The notes beneath the pieces were generated by a model. That model saw only the letters and a list, made by a program, of their open reading frames with translations, was not told the origin of the DNA and searched no databases. The position numbers and the translations under genes were made by a program. Shown piece after piece: positions 46,055-54,074 of a DNA stretch of 64,000 bases. The stretch is taken from positions 62,001-126,000 of the forward strand of contig CAZOSB010000003.1 of assembly GCA_964582545.1 (NCBI GenBank). Reading direction: 5' to 3'. This stretch comes from JAVVUJ01 sp964582545. Lineage in GTDB: Bacteria; Bacillota; Clostridia; Peptostreptococcales; Anaerovoracaceae. Position 1 is the stretch's first letter, and every line of letters starts with the position of its first letter.

Positions 46055-47047
46055 ATGGTAAGATCAATGTTCGCAGGGGTATCAGGACTTCGTGCTCACC
46101 AGTCAAAAATGGATATCATCGGTAACAATATTGCTAACGTTAATACATATGGTTTTAAAGCAGGAAGAGCAACCTTTAAAGATGCTTTCTATCAAACCAT
46201 GAAACCTGCAAGCAATCCCGGAGCGGGATATGGTGGAGGAAACCCTTCACAGGTAGGATATGGAACACAAATCGGTTCTGTAGACATTCTTCATACAAGA
46301 GGAAGTTTTGCACCAACAGACTTTCCTACAGATGTTATGATTGACGGACAAGGATTTTTTATGGTAGGACCTGCTCAATATGATGCAGCTGGAGATTTGG
46401 TTGGAGTAGATCCTACAGATCCAACATCTTTAAACTTAACTAGAGTGGGAAATTTCAAATTTGATGAAGATGGAAGACTGGTAGATGCCAATAGAAATTA
46501 CGTTTACGGTTATGAAGGAGTCTTTGTACCTTTTCAGGCTGGAGATGCAACAGCAACACCTCCTGTTCCTGACACACCAGCTCATTATGCAGTGCCAAAT
46601 CCATTGCCTGCAGATGCAAAACTTGTACCGCTTACGATTCAAAATCTTATCACGGATCCTAAGGCTACTGTAGCCCCAGTGGGAACGGATCAGATGAAAT
46701 TATCAAGTATCACCATAGGTGACGACGGATCAGTAACCGGTACATACGAAGGACAAAACATTGTAGTTGGTAAAATTGCAGTTGCCAATGTTCCAAATCC
46801 AAATGGATTGGAAATGATAGGTAGCTCCTATTATAAAGCAAATGCAAATACTGGAAAAGTTACAGCAGAACTTGCTGGACAAAATTCTACAGGTCAATTA
46901 ATTTCCGGAGGACTGGAAATGGCAAATGTAGACCTTGCAAAAGAATTCAGTGAAATGATCACAACTCAGAGAGGATTCCAAGCAAATACCAGAATTATCA
47001 CCGTATCAGACGAAATGCTTCAAGAGCTTGTAAATCTAAAAAGATAG
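46055..47047 (+). CDS. flgE: Flagellar hook protein FlgE, copy 1
   Basis: 330 aa. The N-terminal FAGVSGLRAHQSKMDIIGNNIANVNTYGFK and C-terminal ISGGLEMANVDLAKEFSEMITTQRGFQANTRII form the conserved D0 coiled-coil ends of hook proteins. The central domain is variable and short for FlgE. It lies between fliJ and fliK, not in the usual place after flgD. Protein identical to copy 2 and about 91% identical to copy 3 (29 differences by my alignment). AAAAGGAG ribosome site. Confidence 0.93.
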   Translation: MVRSMFAGVSGLRAHQSKMDIIGNNIANVNTYGFKAGRATFKDAFYQTMKPASNPGAGYGGGNPSQVGYGTQIGSVDILHTRGSFAPTDFPTDVMIDGQGFFMVGPAQYDAAGDLVGVDPTDPTSLNLTRVGNFKFDEDGRLVDANRNYVYGYEGVFVPFQAGDATATPPVPDTPAHYAVPNPLPADAKLVPLTIQNLITDPKATVAPVGTDQMKLSSITIGDDGSVTGTYEGQNIVVGKIAVANVPNPNGLEMIGSSYYKANANTGKVTAELAGQNSTGQLISGGLEMANVDLAKEFSEMITTQRGFQANTRIITVSDEMLQELVNLKR

Positions 47048-47060
47048 TAGATAACATTAC

Positions 47061-47090
47061 GTCATTGATAGGACTAATCCTATCAATGAC
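47061..47090 (+). terminator. Hairpin downstream of flgE copy 1
   Basis: GTCATTGATAGGA, loop CTAA, exact 13-bp complement. No T-run, so it may be an mRNA 3' stabiliser rather than a terminator. Related hairpins follow copies 2 and 3. Confidence 0.6.
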
Positions 47091-47108
47091 GATTATATAA
47101 AACAAATC

Positions 47109-47225
47109 TTAGATTTATTAAGGGATAAAAAATTTGAAGAATATAATATAGCATTAGCAAAAAGTGAAGAACTACTCATAGATGAATTCGTTTCAAATAA
47201 GCTTTTTTCTGAAAAAAGTCAATAA
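47109..47225 (+). pseudogene. Truncated fliJ remnant (last 38 codons)
   Basis: The in-frame translation begins LDLLRDKKFEEYNIALAKS and ends FSEKSQ-stop, aligning to the end of FliJ. The first 42 bp are about 86% identical to fliJ and the rest identical. No start codon or ribosome site, so it is a relic of an ancestral fliJ-flgE duplication. Confidence 0.85.
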
Positions 47226-48443
47226 AACACATGGTAAATTAGGAAAATACTACAAAGTTTATTGATGCTAAATAACGGGTAAATATTTATTAAGCAAGTG
47301 ATTGATACAATTTAAAAAAAATTGACCAATTACTTGGAAAAAAATTAAAATTTATTCATTATTAAATAGCGCCGAAAAAAATAGCTGGACCATTTATGGA
47401 AGCTATATGACTTATCCGAATGATAAGCAGCAATCGGCCAGATGAGAAAAGGAGAATTGAATGGTAAGATCAATGTTCGCAGGGGTATCAGGACTTCGTG
47501 CTCACCAGTCAAAAATGGATATCATCGGTAACAATATTGCTAACGTTAATACATATGGTTTTAAAGCAGGAAGAGCAACCTTTAAAGATGCTTTCTATCA
47601 AACCATGAAACCTGCAAGCAATCCCGGAGCGGGATATGGTGGAGGAAACCCTTCACAGGTAGGATATGGAACACAAATCGGTTCTGTAGACATTCTTCAT
47701 ACAAGAGGAAGTTTTGCACCAACAGACTTTCCTACAGATGTTATGATTGACGGACAAGGATTTTTTATGGTAGGACCTGCTCAATATGATGCAGCTGGAG
47801 ATTTGGTTGGAGTAGATCCTACAGATCCAACATCTTTAAACTTAACTAGAGTGGGAAATTTCAAATTTGATGAAGATGGAAGACTGGTAGATGCCAATAG
47901 AAATTACGTTTACGGTTATGAAGGAGTCTTTGTACCTTTTCAGGCTGGAGATGCAACAGCAACACCTCCTGTTCCTGACACACCAGCTCATTATGCAGTG
48001 CCAAATCCATTGCCTGCAGATGCAAAACTTGTACCGCTTACGATTCAAAATCTTATCACGGATCCTAAGGCTACTGTAGCCCCAGTGGGAACGGATCAGA
48101 TGAAATTATCAAGTATCACCATAGGTGACGACGGATCAGTAACCGGTACATACGAAGGACAAAACATTGTAGTTGGTAAAATTGCAGTTGCCAATGTTCC
48201 AAATCCAAATGGATTGGAAATGATAGGTAGCTCCTATTATAAAGCAAATGCAAATACTGGAAAAGTTACAGCAGAACTTGCTGGACAAAATTCTACAGGT
48301 CAATTAATTTCCGGAGGACTGGAAATGGCAAATGTAGACCTTGCAAAAGAATTCAGTGAAATGATCACAACTCAGAGAGGATTCCAAGCAAATACCAGAA
48401 TTATCACCGTATCAGACGAAATGCTTCAAGAGCTTGTAAATCT
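47150..48443 (+). repeat. Direct repeat, copy 2 (fliJ remnant end, leader, flgE)
   Basis: Second copy of the 1294-bp block at 45744-47037. Identity starts within the fliJ remnant and stops eight bases before the end of the flgE stop codon. Confidence 0.93.
47381..47454 (+). ncRNA. Structured 5' leader of flgE copy 2
   Basis: Same sequence as the leader at 45975-46048, inside the identical block. Confidence 0.55.
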
Positions 48444-48453
48444 GAAGAGATAA
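47461..48453 (+). CDS. flgE: Flagellar hook protein FlgE, copy 2
   Basis: 330 aa, protein identical to copy 1. Only the last codons differ in DNA (CTG AAG AGA TAA, the same as copy 3, against CTA AAA AGA TAG in copy 1). With its own leader, ribosome site and downstream hairpin it should be expressed. Whether both copies add to hook dosage or form a mixed hook cannot be told from sequence. Confidence 0.93.
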   Translation: MVRSMFAGVSGLRAHQSKMDIIGNNIANVNTYGFKAGRATFKDAFYQTMKPASNPGAGYGGGNPSQVGYGTQIGSVDILHTRGSFAPTDFPTDVMIDGQGFFMVGPAQYDAAGDLVGVDPTDPTSLNLTRVGNFKFDEDGRLVDANRNYVYGYEGVFVPFQAGDATATPPVPDTPAHYAVPNPLPADAKLVPLTIQNLITDPKATVAPVGTDQMKLSSITIGDDGSVTGTYEGQNIVVGKIAVANVPNPNGLEMIGSSYYKANANTGKVTAELAGQNSTGQLISGGLEMANVDLAKEFSEMITTQRGFQANTRIITVSDEMLQELVNLKR

Positions 48454-48465
48454 TAAATAATTCAT

Positions 48466-48495
48466 ACCATCGGTAGGATTTATCCTGCCGATGGT
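48466..48495 (+). terminator. Hairpin downstream of flgE copy 2
   Basis: ACCATCGGTAGGA, loop TTTA, TCCTGCCGATGGT: 13 bp with one G-U. Sequence related to the hairpins after copies 1 and 3. Confidence 0.6.
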
Positions 48496-48607
48496 GATTA
48501 AAACAATATATATAATTCAATTATCATTAAAAAATTCTATGCTGTTTATAAATTTGTTAATTTCTACAATTTTCGAAAATTTTGGATAACAAATTCAATG
48601 AATAGTA

Positions 48608-48616
48608 TGTTATAAT
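48608..48616 (+). promoter_or_regulatory. Extended -10 promoter before fliK
   Basis: TGTTATAAT is an extended -10 (TGn-TATAAT). No good -35 at 17 bp. A perfect hairpin TTAACTTA-TGT-TAAGTTAA follows at 48694-48712 in the leader. It would give fliK and downstream genes a separate transcript. Confidence 0.5.
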
Positions 48617-48745
48617 AGAATAGATGAATTTATTTCTAATGCGATAAAGAACCAAAGTTTAATGAAGACATAATTAACCTGTGGATTATTACTTTAACTT
48701 ATGTTAAGTTAATAATATACTTTTTAAATGAAAGGAGGTGAAAAT

Positions 48746-49900
48746 ATGCAAGGATCACAAATGGCAGTTCAGGTATCTTCGCCCATTCAAAGCAAGCAAC
48801 TATCCAACAATTCTAAGGCAGTTAATGCAGATCAAGGAGAAGGCTTTAAAGGAATGATTCAAGAAGCCATAGAAAATTTGAATGGTTTTCAATTACAATC
48901 AGCTTTGCCTCAACAATTATTAAATATTGATCAAAATTTACAAAATTCAGAGATGAATTGGGATTTACTACAAAGCTTATTAGCTCAAAATAATGGGTAT
49001 ATAAATAATGTAGAAGTGATCGATATAAATTTAGAAAATGCAGCAACGACCTTGCTAAATGAAGCTGAGGTGACTTCACTCATGCAGCAGTCTATGCCGA
49101 ATTTAATCAATGCAGAAGGAAAAGTCATTTTAAACCCAGCTTTAACACAGAATATCTCAACAAATAGCGCTGTAGAAACTTTAAAAGTTAATCTGGCAAA
49201 CAATCAAACTGTTTTACAGAATAACGAGCAAATTTCCCAAGATAAGCTTTCACAACAAACAATTGCTGCAAATGGCAAAGTAGTTCTAGACAAAGCAACG
49301 ATGAATTCTCAACTCGAAAGCCTGAAGCTACATAATAGTCAAATTAATGGAAATACTAATACCGTTAACTCAGAAGAAACTAAAAGTCCTGCTGAAATGC
49401 TCATGAATCAAAAGCCGGAATTATTAAATCCGGATAAGATTCACATTAAAGTTGGAGATGGAAACCTGCAAGCTGAAAATAAGCAATTTGCAAATCAGAT
49501 GGCAGATAAGATCTTGTTCTTGAAAAACGGGGATAAGAATGAAATTACTCTTCAATTAATGCCGAAGGAGCTGGGAAAAGTTACGATTCGATTAGTGATG
49601 GAGGGGAACATGACACAGGTATTCATGACTTGCTCCAATAGTAAAGCGCAAAATCTGTTAAGCTTAAATGCAGAAGGCATTAGAAACATCGTCGAGACTA
49701 ACACAGGTACCAATGTTACCGTCAGCGTTAATGAAGAAAACAAGCTAAACCATCAGAGAGAAGCTTTTGATGGGCGAGGCGAAAAACAAAGCCGAGAACA
49801 AGAACCTGAGAAACAACAAGAAACCTTAGATGAAGATTCCGCCATAACTTTTGTTAACCAGTTACGGTTGGGACTTCTCAACAATACCCTTCTAAACTAA
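48746..49900 (+). CDS. fliK: Flagellar hook-length control protein FliK
   Basis: 384 aa from the ATG at 48746, which follows AAAGGAGGTG; an ATG at 48728 lies before that site. The Gln/Asn-rich N-terminal ruler region (to about 240) is followed by the Flg_hook domain (NEITLQLMPKELGKVTIRLVMEGNMTQVFM). FliK measures the hook and switches export specificity through FlhB. Confidence 0.88.
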   Translation: MQGSQMAVQVSSPIQSKQLSNNSKAVNADQGEGFKGMIQEAIENLNGFQLQSALPQQLLNIDQNLQNSEMNWDLLQSLLAQNNGYINNVEVIDINLENAATTLLNEAEVTSLMQQSMPNLINAEGKVILNPALTQNISTNSAVETLKVNLANNQTVLQNNEQISQDKLSQQTIAANGKVVLDKATMNSQLESLKLHNSQINGNTNTVNSEETKSPAEMLMNQKPELLNPDKIHIKVGDGNLQAENKQFANQMADKILFLKNGDKNEITLQLMPKELGKVTIRLVMEGNMTQVFMTCSNSKAQNLLSLNAEGIRNIVETNTGTNVTVSVNEENKLNHQREAFDGRGEKQSREQEPEKQQETLDEDSAITFVNQLRLGLLNNTLLN

Positions 49901-49920
49901 GAAGGAGAAAGGAGAACCAT

Positions 49921-50619
49921 ATGCCAGTAAATGGAGTAAGTCAAAGTGATAATTACTTATATAAAACTTTGACAGAAAGAAAAAATCAACAAGATACCAG
50001 TTTAAGTGTAGATTCATTTTTATCCCTGATTGCCATGCAATTGTCCAATCAGGATCCTATGAACCCTATGCAGGACACTGAGTTTATGAGCCAATTAGCA
50101 CAATTTACTACTTTACAAGCAACTCAGAATATGGCCACACAAAATGCCGTGTCCTATGCAGCTTCTTTGGTAGGAAAAGATATTACGGCAGCGAAAATAT
50201 TAAAGACTGGAGAAATGATTACCACTACAGGAGCCGTCACTGGAGTCAGCTTCTTTGAAGGAGAACCGGTAATCTATATCGGCAATGAAGCGTATTGGCT
50301 AGACCAAATTATGTCTGTAGGTAGCTTGCCCGAACCTCCAAAAGAAGAAGGCGGAGCAAATGCTGGTGGAAACAATGCTGGCGGAAATAATGCTGGTGGA
50401 AACAATGGGAATGAAACAAATCCAGATTTAAACAATCCTGGAGGAACAAATCCTAATGGAGCCAATACACAGCAAATGAGGACTGCAATACCACCGACAC
50501 AGACTCCTGGTACTCAAAATCCTGAGTCAGCCACACCGGGTACAGAGATGCCTGGATCTGGAGGGGTCACTACTGTAAATTCACCAGGTCAGGCTGCGGG
50601 AGAGGGGGGAACACTTTGA
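49921..50619 (+). CDS. flgD: Flagellar hook-assembly protein FlgD
   Basis: 232 aa. The hook-cap scaffold domain SFLSLIAMQLSNQDPMNPMQDTEFMSQLAQFTTLQ is at residues 35-72. From about 145 the protein turns into a low-complexity Gly/Asn/Pro/Thr tail that includes three copies of NAGGN-type repeats, in place of the Ig-like domain seen in Gram-negative FlgD. The stop overlaps the next start. Confidence 0.92.
   Translation: MPVNGVSQSDNYLYKTLTERKNQQDTSLSVDSFLSLIAMQLSNQDPMNPMQDTEFMSQLAQFTTLQATQNMATQNAVSYAASLVGKDITAAKILKTGEMITTTGAVTGVSFFEGEPVIYIGNEAYWLDQIMSVGSLPEPPKEEGGANAGGNNAGGNNAGGNNGNETNPDLNNPGGTNPNGANTQQMRTAIPPTQTPGTQNPESATPGTEMPGSGGVTTVNSPGQAAGEGGTL
50359..50403 (+). repeat. 15-bp tandem repeat in flgD
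   Basis: Three units of AATGCTGGtGGAAAc (15 bp, two silent changes in unit 2), coding N-A-G-G-N. The period is a multiple of three, so slippage changes tail length without a frameshift. Confidence 0.85.
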
Positions 50620-51011
50620 CAGATTTTAAAGTAGGAAATCAGTATCAAAATAATATTCAACAAATCAACAACAATAAAAATTTAAATAACCCTCTCAATA
50701 GAATCAATCGAGGGCCTGATTTTGGAACACTGTTAAAGGAACAACTCCATAAAAATAGTCCTGTTGAGTTTTCCAAACATGCCAAGGAAAGAGTGGAACA
50801 AAGAGGAATTCAAATCACCCCTACTCTTTTGGAAGATTTAAATAACGCTATTTCTAAAGCCAGGGATAAAGGTGCAAAAGATGTAGTCATCATTGATGCA
50901 AAACAAGCGTTTATCGTCAATGTACCTAACAATATCGTAGTAACCACCATATCAGGTGAGGAAATGAAAGAAAATGTATTTACCAATATTGATAGTGCCG
51001 TGATTATATAG
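50616..51011 (+). CDS. Flagellar operon protein, TIGR02530 family
   Basis: 131 aa. The conserved core FSKHAKERVEQRGIQITPTLLEDLNNAISKARDKGAKDVVIIDAKQAFIVNVPNNIVVTT is the family pattern found between flgD and flgE in Firmicutes. The function is not known. TTG start overlapping the flgD stop, with GGGAGAGGGGG upstream. Confidence 0.87.
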   Translation: MTDFKVGNQYQNNIQQINNNKNLNNPLNRINRGPDFGTLLKEQLHKNSPVEFSKHAKERVEQRGIQITPTLLEDLNNAISKARDKGAKDVVIIDAKQAFIVNVPNNIVVTTISGEEMKENVFTNIDSAVII

Positions 51012-51080
51012 CTGGACCATTAAGGAAGCTATGTGACTTATCCGAATGATAAGCAGCAACCGGCCAAATGAGAAAAGGAG
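51007..51080 (+). ncRNA. Structured 5' leader of flgE copy 3
   Basis: Begins at the stop codon of the TIGR02530 gene. Differs from the other leaders at few positions; the P3 arms CTTATC/GATAAG are unchanged. The P1 partner TCGGC becomes CCGGC (G-U to G-C, pairing kept), while P2 shortens (CCATTAAGG). Confidence 0.55.
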
Positions 51081-51085
51081 AAAAA

Positions 51086-52078
51086 ATGGTCAGATCAATG
51101 TTCGCAGGAGTTTCAGGACTTCGTGCTCACCAGTCAAAAATGGATATTATTGGTAATAATATCGCCAACGTTAACACTTATGGCTTTAAGGCAGGAAGAG
51201 CAACTTTTAAAGATGCCTTTTATCAGACGATGAAGCCTGCAAGTAGCCCAGGAGCAGGATATGGTGGAGGAAACCCATCACAAGTAGGATATGGCTCCCA
51301 GATTGGCTCTGTAGACATTCTTTACACCAGAGGAAGTTACGCACCAACGGATTTTCCTACTGACGTCATGATTGACGGTCAGGGATTTTTCTTAGTGGGA
51401 CCGGCAAAGTATGATGCAGCTGGAGTTTTGATCGGCGTAGATCCTGCAGATCCAACATCCTTAAATTTAACCAGAGTAGGAAATTTTAAGTTTGATGAAG
51501 ATGGAAGATTGGTAGATTCTAACAGAAATTATGTTTATGGTTATGAGGGGGTCTTCGTACCTTTTAAAGCTGGAGATGACACTGCGACTCCTCCTGTTCC
51601 TGATGTACCAGCCCATTATGCAGTACCAGATCCATTACCGGCAGATGCTAAGCTTGTGCCATTGACGATTCAAAACATCATAACGAATCCCAATGCAGCT
51701 ACAGCAGCCGTTGGAACAGATCGGATGAAATTAGCAAGCATCTCCATTGGAGAAGACGGAACGGTATCCGGTACATATGAAGGTCAAAATGTTGTAGTTG
51801 GTAAAATTGCAGTTGCCAATGTTCCAAATCCTAACGGATTGGAAATGATAGGTGGTTCTTATTATAAAGCTAATGCCAATACTGGAAAAGTTACGGCAGA
51901 GCTTCCGGGAGAAAATTCCACAGGTCAATTAATCTCTGGGGGATTGGAAATGGCAAATGTAGATCTTGCAAAGGAGTTTAGTGAAATGATTACTACACAA
52001 AGAGGCTTCCAAGCAAATACTAGAATCATTACGGTATCAGACGAGATGCTTCAGGAGCTAGTTAATCTGAAGAGATAA
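51086..52078 (+). CDS. flgE: Flagellar hook protein FlgE, copy 3 (canonical position)
   Basis: 330 aa from the ATG at 51086 after AAAAGGAG (an in-frame ATG at 51068 precedes that site). It stands after flgD and the TIGR02530 gene, the usual flgE place, so it is probably the parent gene. Differences from copies 1 and 2 are concentrated in the exposed middle domain (residues 110-250). Confidence 0.95.
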   Translation: MVRSMFAGVSGLRAHQSKMDIIGNNIANVNTYGFKAGRATFKDAFYQTMKPASSPGAGYGGGNPSQVGYGSQIGSVDILYTRGSYAPTDFPTDVMIDGQGFFLVGPAKYDAAGVLIGVDPADPTSLNLTRVGNFKFDEDGRLVDSNRNYVYGYEGVFVPFKAGDDTATPPVPDVPAHYAVPDPLPADAKLVPLTIQNIITNPNAATAAVGTDRMKLASISIGEDGTVSGTYEGQNVVVGKIAVANVPNPNGLEMIGGSYYKANANTGKVTAELPGENSTGQLISGGLEMANVDLAKEFSEMITTQRGFQANTRIITVSDEMLQELVNLKR

Positions 52079-52091
52079 TAGATAATTTTAG

Positions 52092-52121
52092 GCCATTGGC
52101 AGGAGTTTTACTGCCAATGGC
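52092..52121 (+). terminator. Hairpin downstream of flgE copy 3
   Basis: GCCATTGGCAG, 8-nt loop, CTGCCAATGGC, an 11-bp perfect stem. Third member of the related hairpin set. Confidence 0.6.
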
Positions 52122-52143
52122 AGTCTGATTAAAGGAGTAAAAT

Positions 52144-52362
52144 ATGATTAAGCTTACCAAGTTAAATGACGAGATCATTGTAGTAAACAGCGATAAGATT
52201 CAAAGTATTGAAATGATACCAGAATCGAAAGTAATCCTAACGAATAAAGAATTTTTTGTAGTAAAAGAGAAACCTGAAGATATAATTGAAAAAATTATCA
52301 ATTACAGTGCTATGGTTGCAACTCAATCTCGAAAAATAATAGTGGAGACTCGAGCAGAATAG
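52144..52362 (+). CDS. flbD: Flagellar protein FlbD/SwrD
   Basis: 72 aa. MIKLTKLNDEIIVVNSDKIQSIEMIPESKVILTN is the FlbD pattern. The B. subtilis homologue SwrD raises motor torque and swarming, in keeping with its place just before motAB. AAAGGAG ribosome site. Confidence 0.92.
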   Translation: MIKLTKLNDEIIVVNSDKIQSIEMIPESKVILTNKEFFVVKEKPEDIIEKIINYSAMVATQSRKIIVETRAE

Positions 52363-52394
52363 TTTAGATTTTCAAGGATACGTTGGAGGAAATA

Positions 52395-53246
52395 ATGGAT
52401 TTAACCACAATAATAGGAATCGTAGCGGCCATTGGTCTAGTTATTGGGGGTATTGGCTTTGGCAGTATAGGCGACTTTATAGATATCGGAAGCTTTTTAA
52501 TTGTAATTGGAGGCACTTTTGCAGGTTTGGTAGCATGTTTTCCAGCTAAGGTATTAAAACAAATTCCAAAGCACCTAAAAATAGCTGTCATGGGCAATAA
52601 GAATAATCCAATTGAAATCATTGAAAATATAGTTGAGTTTGCATTAATTGCTAGAAAAAGTGGCTTGCTTGCCTTGGAAGAAAAAGCAAATTCGCTGGAT
52701 GATCCCTTTCTAAAGCAAGGTTTATTTTTAATTGTAGATGCCATTGATGCTGATAAGGTGCGTCAACTTTTAAGCGATGATTTAAACTATTTACATTCAA
52801 GGCATGAAGAAGCCGCTAGTTTTTATGACAGAGGTGCCGCATTTGGTCCAGCATTTGGGCTTTTAGGAACTTTGATCGGTTTAATTAAAATGCTGAAATC
52901 AATGAGCTTTTCGGATGGTTCCGGAGCAGATAATCTGGGTGCAGGGATGTCTCTAGCACTGATTACTACTTTTTATGGAGTGTTTATAGCCAATATTTTA
53001 TTTACTCCCATAGGAAACAAACTTAGGCTTAGACATGAAGAAGAGATATTATGTAAAGAATTGATTATAGAGGGTGTTTTATCCATTCAATCAGGCGAAA
53101 ATCCAAAGTTTATTAGAGAAAAATTGGTATCTTTCTTACCTCAAAGGTTGAGAGAAACAGCGTCCGAAGAAGGTGGAGAAAAAAAACCAAAGAAAGAAAA
53201 GAAAACAAAAAAAGATAAGGATAAGAATGATAAGGCTGAAGTTTAG
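52395..53246 (+). CDS. motA: Flagellar stator protein MotA
   Basis: 283 aa from the ATG at 52395 after GGAGGAA; a TTG at 52383 lies before that site. Four membrane segments, with the conserved GPAFGLLGTLIGLI and DNLGAGMSLALITTFYGVFIANILFTPIGNKL. MotA forms the proton or sodium channel with MotB. The C-terminus is an unusual Lys-rich tail of about 30 residues. Confidence 0.95.
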   Translation: MDLTTIIGIVAAIGLVIGGIGFGSIGDFIDIGSFLIVIGGTFAGLVACFPAKVLKQIPKHLKIAVMGNKNNPIEIIENIVEFALIARKSGLLALEEKANSLDDPFLKQGLFLIVDAIDADKVRQLLSDDLNYLHSRHEEAASFYDRGAAFGPAFGLLGTLIGLIKMLKSMSFSDGSGADNLGAGMSLALITTFYGVFIANILFTPIGNKLRLRHEEEILCKELIIEGVLSIQSGENPKFIREKLVSFLPQRLRETASEEGGEKKPKKEKKTKKDKDKNDKAEV

Positions 53247-53275
53247 CCTTGATTTATAGATAGATAGGTGGTAAG

Positions 53276-54040
53276 ATGACTACAAGAAAAGAAAAGAAAA
53301 AAGTAGAGTCTAGTTGGATGGATACATATGGTGATATGGTTACATTATTGCTTTGCTTTTTTGTAATCTTATTTTCCATGTCAACCATCGATGCTGCAAA
53401 ATGGGAGATGCTGGTGAAAAGCATCAATCCAGCTTCTGAAAAGGTCTCACAAATTGTTGATGAGCCTCGAGATGATGAGGGAGAAAACCCCATAAATTCT
53501 AGCGCACAGGGGTTAATGACGGATGTAAAAACTTTTGATGATATATATTGGAATCTAAAAAATTATGTTGAAGAAAATAATTTGACACAAGATATAGAAG
53601 TATTAAAAGGTGATGATTTTACGTTTCTAATCTTTAGGAATAATATATTCTTTGATGGGGACAGCTATATATTAAAGCAGGATGGGGTCAAAATTCTCAA
53701 TTATTTAGCAGGGGCAGTAAATATTGTTTCCCAAGAAGTGGGAGAAATTAGAATTATGGGGCATACTAATCAGGCCAATCCCAATACTCCCAACGACATT
53801 GCTACTGACCATTTTTTAGCATCCAATAGAGCTACGCAGGTATTGGTTCATTTGGAAAGACAAAATGCCATTGATCCAGCTAAGCTTTCCTCAGTAGGAT
53901 ATGGGCAGCATCATCCTGTAGCTGGGTATGTGAATGCTGAAGACAGATCAAAAAATCGTAGAGTAGAGGTCTTGTTACTCCGGGCCGGAGCCAAAGAAGT
54001 ATCTCTTGATGAAATTTATAACTCAGCAAAGCCTGAGTAA
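53276..54040 (+). CDS. motB: Flagellar stator protein MotB
   Basis: 254 aa. Short cytoplasmic N-terminus, one TM helix (about 21-41) with the ion-carrying Asp20 in DMVTLLLCFFVILFSMS, and an OmpA-like peptidoglycan-binding domain (about 110-245; IRIMGHTNQ, RSKNRRVEVLLL). It anchors the stator to the wall. Confidence 0.95.
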   Translation: MTTRKEKKKVESSWMDTYGDMVTLLLCFFVILFSMSTIDAAKWEMLVKSINPASEKVSQIVDEPRDDEGENPINSSAQGLMTDVKTFDDIYWNLKNYVEENNLTQDIEVLKGDDFTFLIFRNNIFFDGDSYILKQDGVKILNYLAGAVNIVSQEVGEIRIMGHTNQANPNTPNDIATDHFLASNRATQVLVHLERQNAIDPAKLSSVGYGQHHPVAGYVNAEDRSKNRRVEVLLLRAGAKEVSLDEIYNSAKPE

Positions 54041-54074
54041 AAATACATAAGCGAATAGTAGGAGACAAAGACGG

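Larger units (their letters stand above)
45744..47037 (+). repeat. Direct repeat, copy 1 (fliJ 3' end, leader, flgE)
   Basis: 1294 bp repeated at 47150-48443 with a fixed offset of 1406 bp and no difference that I can see, in both coding and non-coding parts. On the left the homology continues for 42 bp at about 86%. On the right CTAAAAAGATAG here becomes CTGAAGAGATAA in the other copy. Confidence 0.93.
47048..47460. other. 413-bp spacer between flgE copies 1 and 2
   Basis: Contains the downstream hairpin of copy 1, the fliJ remnant, the two-tier hairpin (offset 1406 bp) and the structured leader of copy 2. No functional gene. Confidence 0.8.

Noticed and set aside
46436..46642. Minus-strand frame inside flgE (repeated at 47842-48048) as a gene
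   Set aside because: It is an opposite-strand shadow of flgE; its repetition follows only from the DNA duplication.
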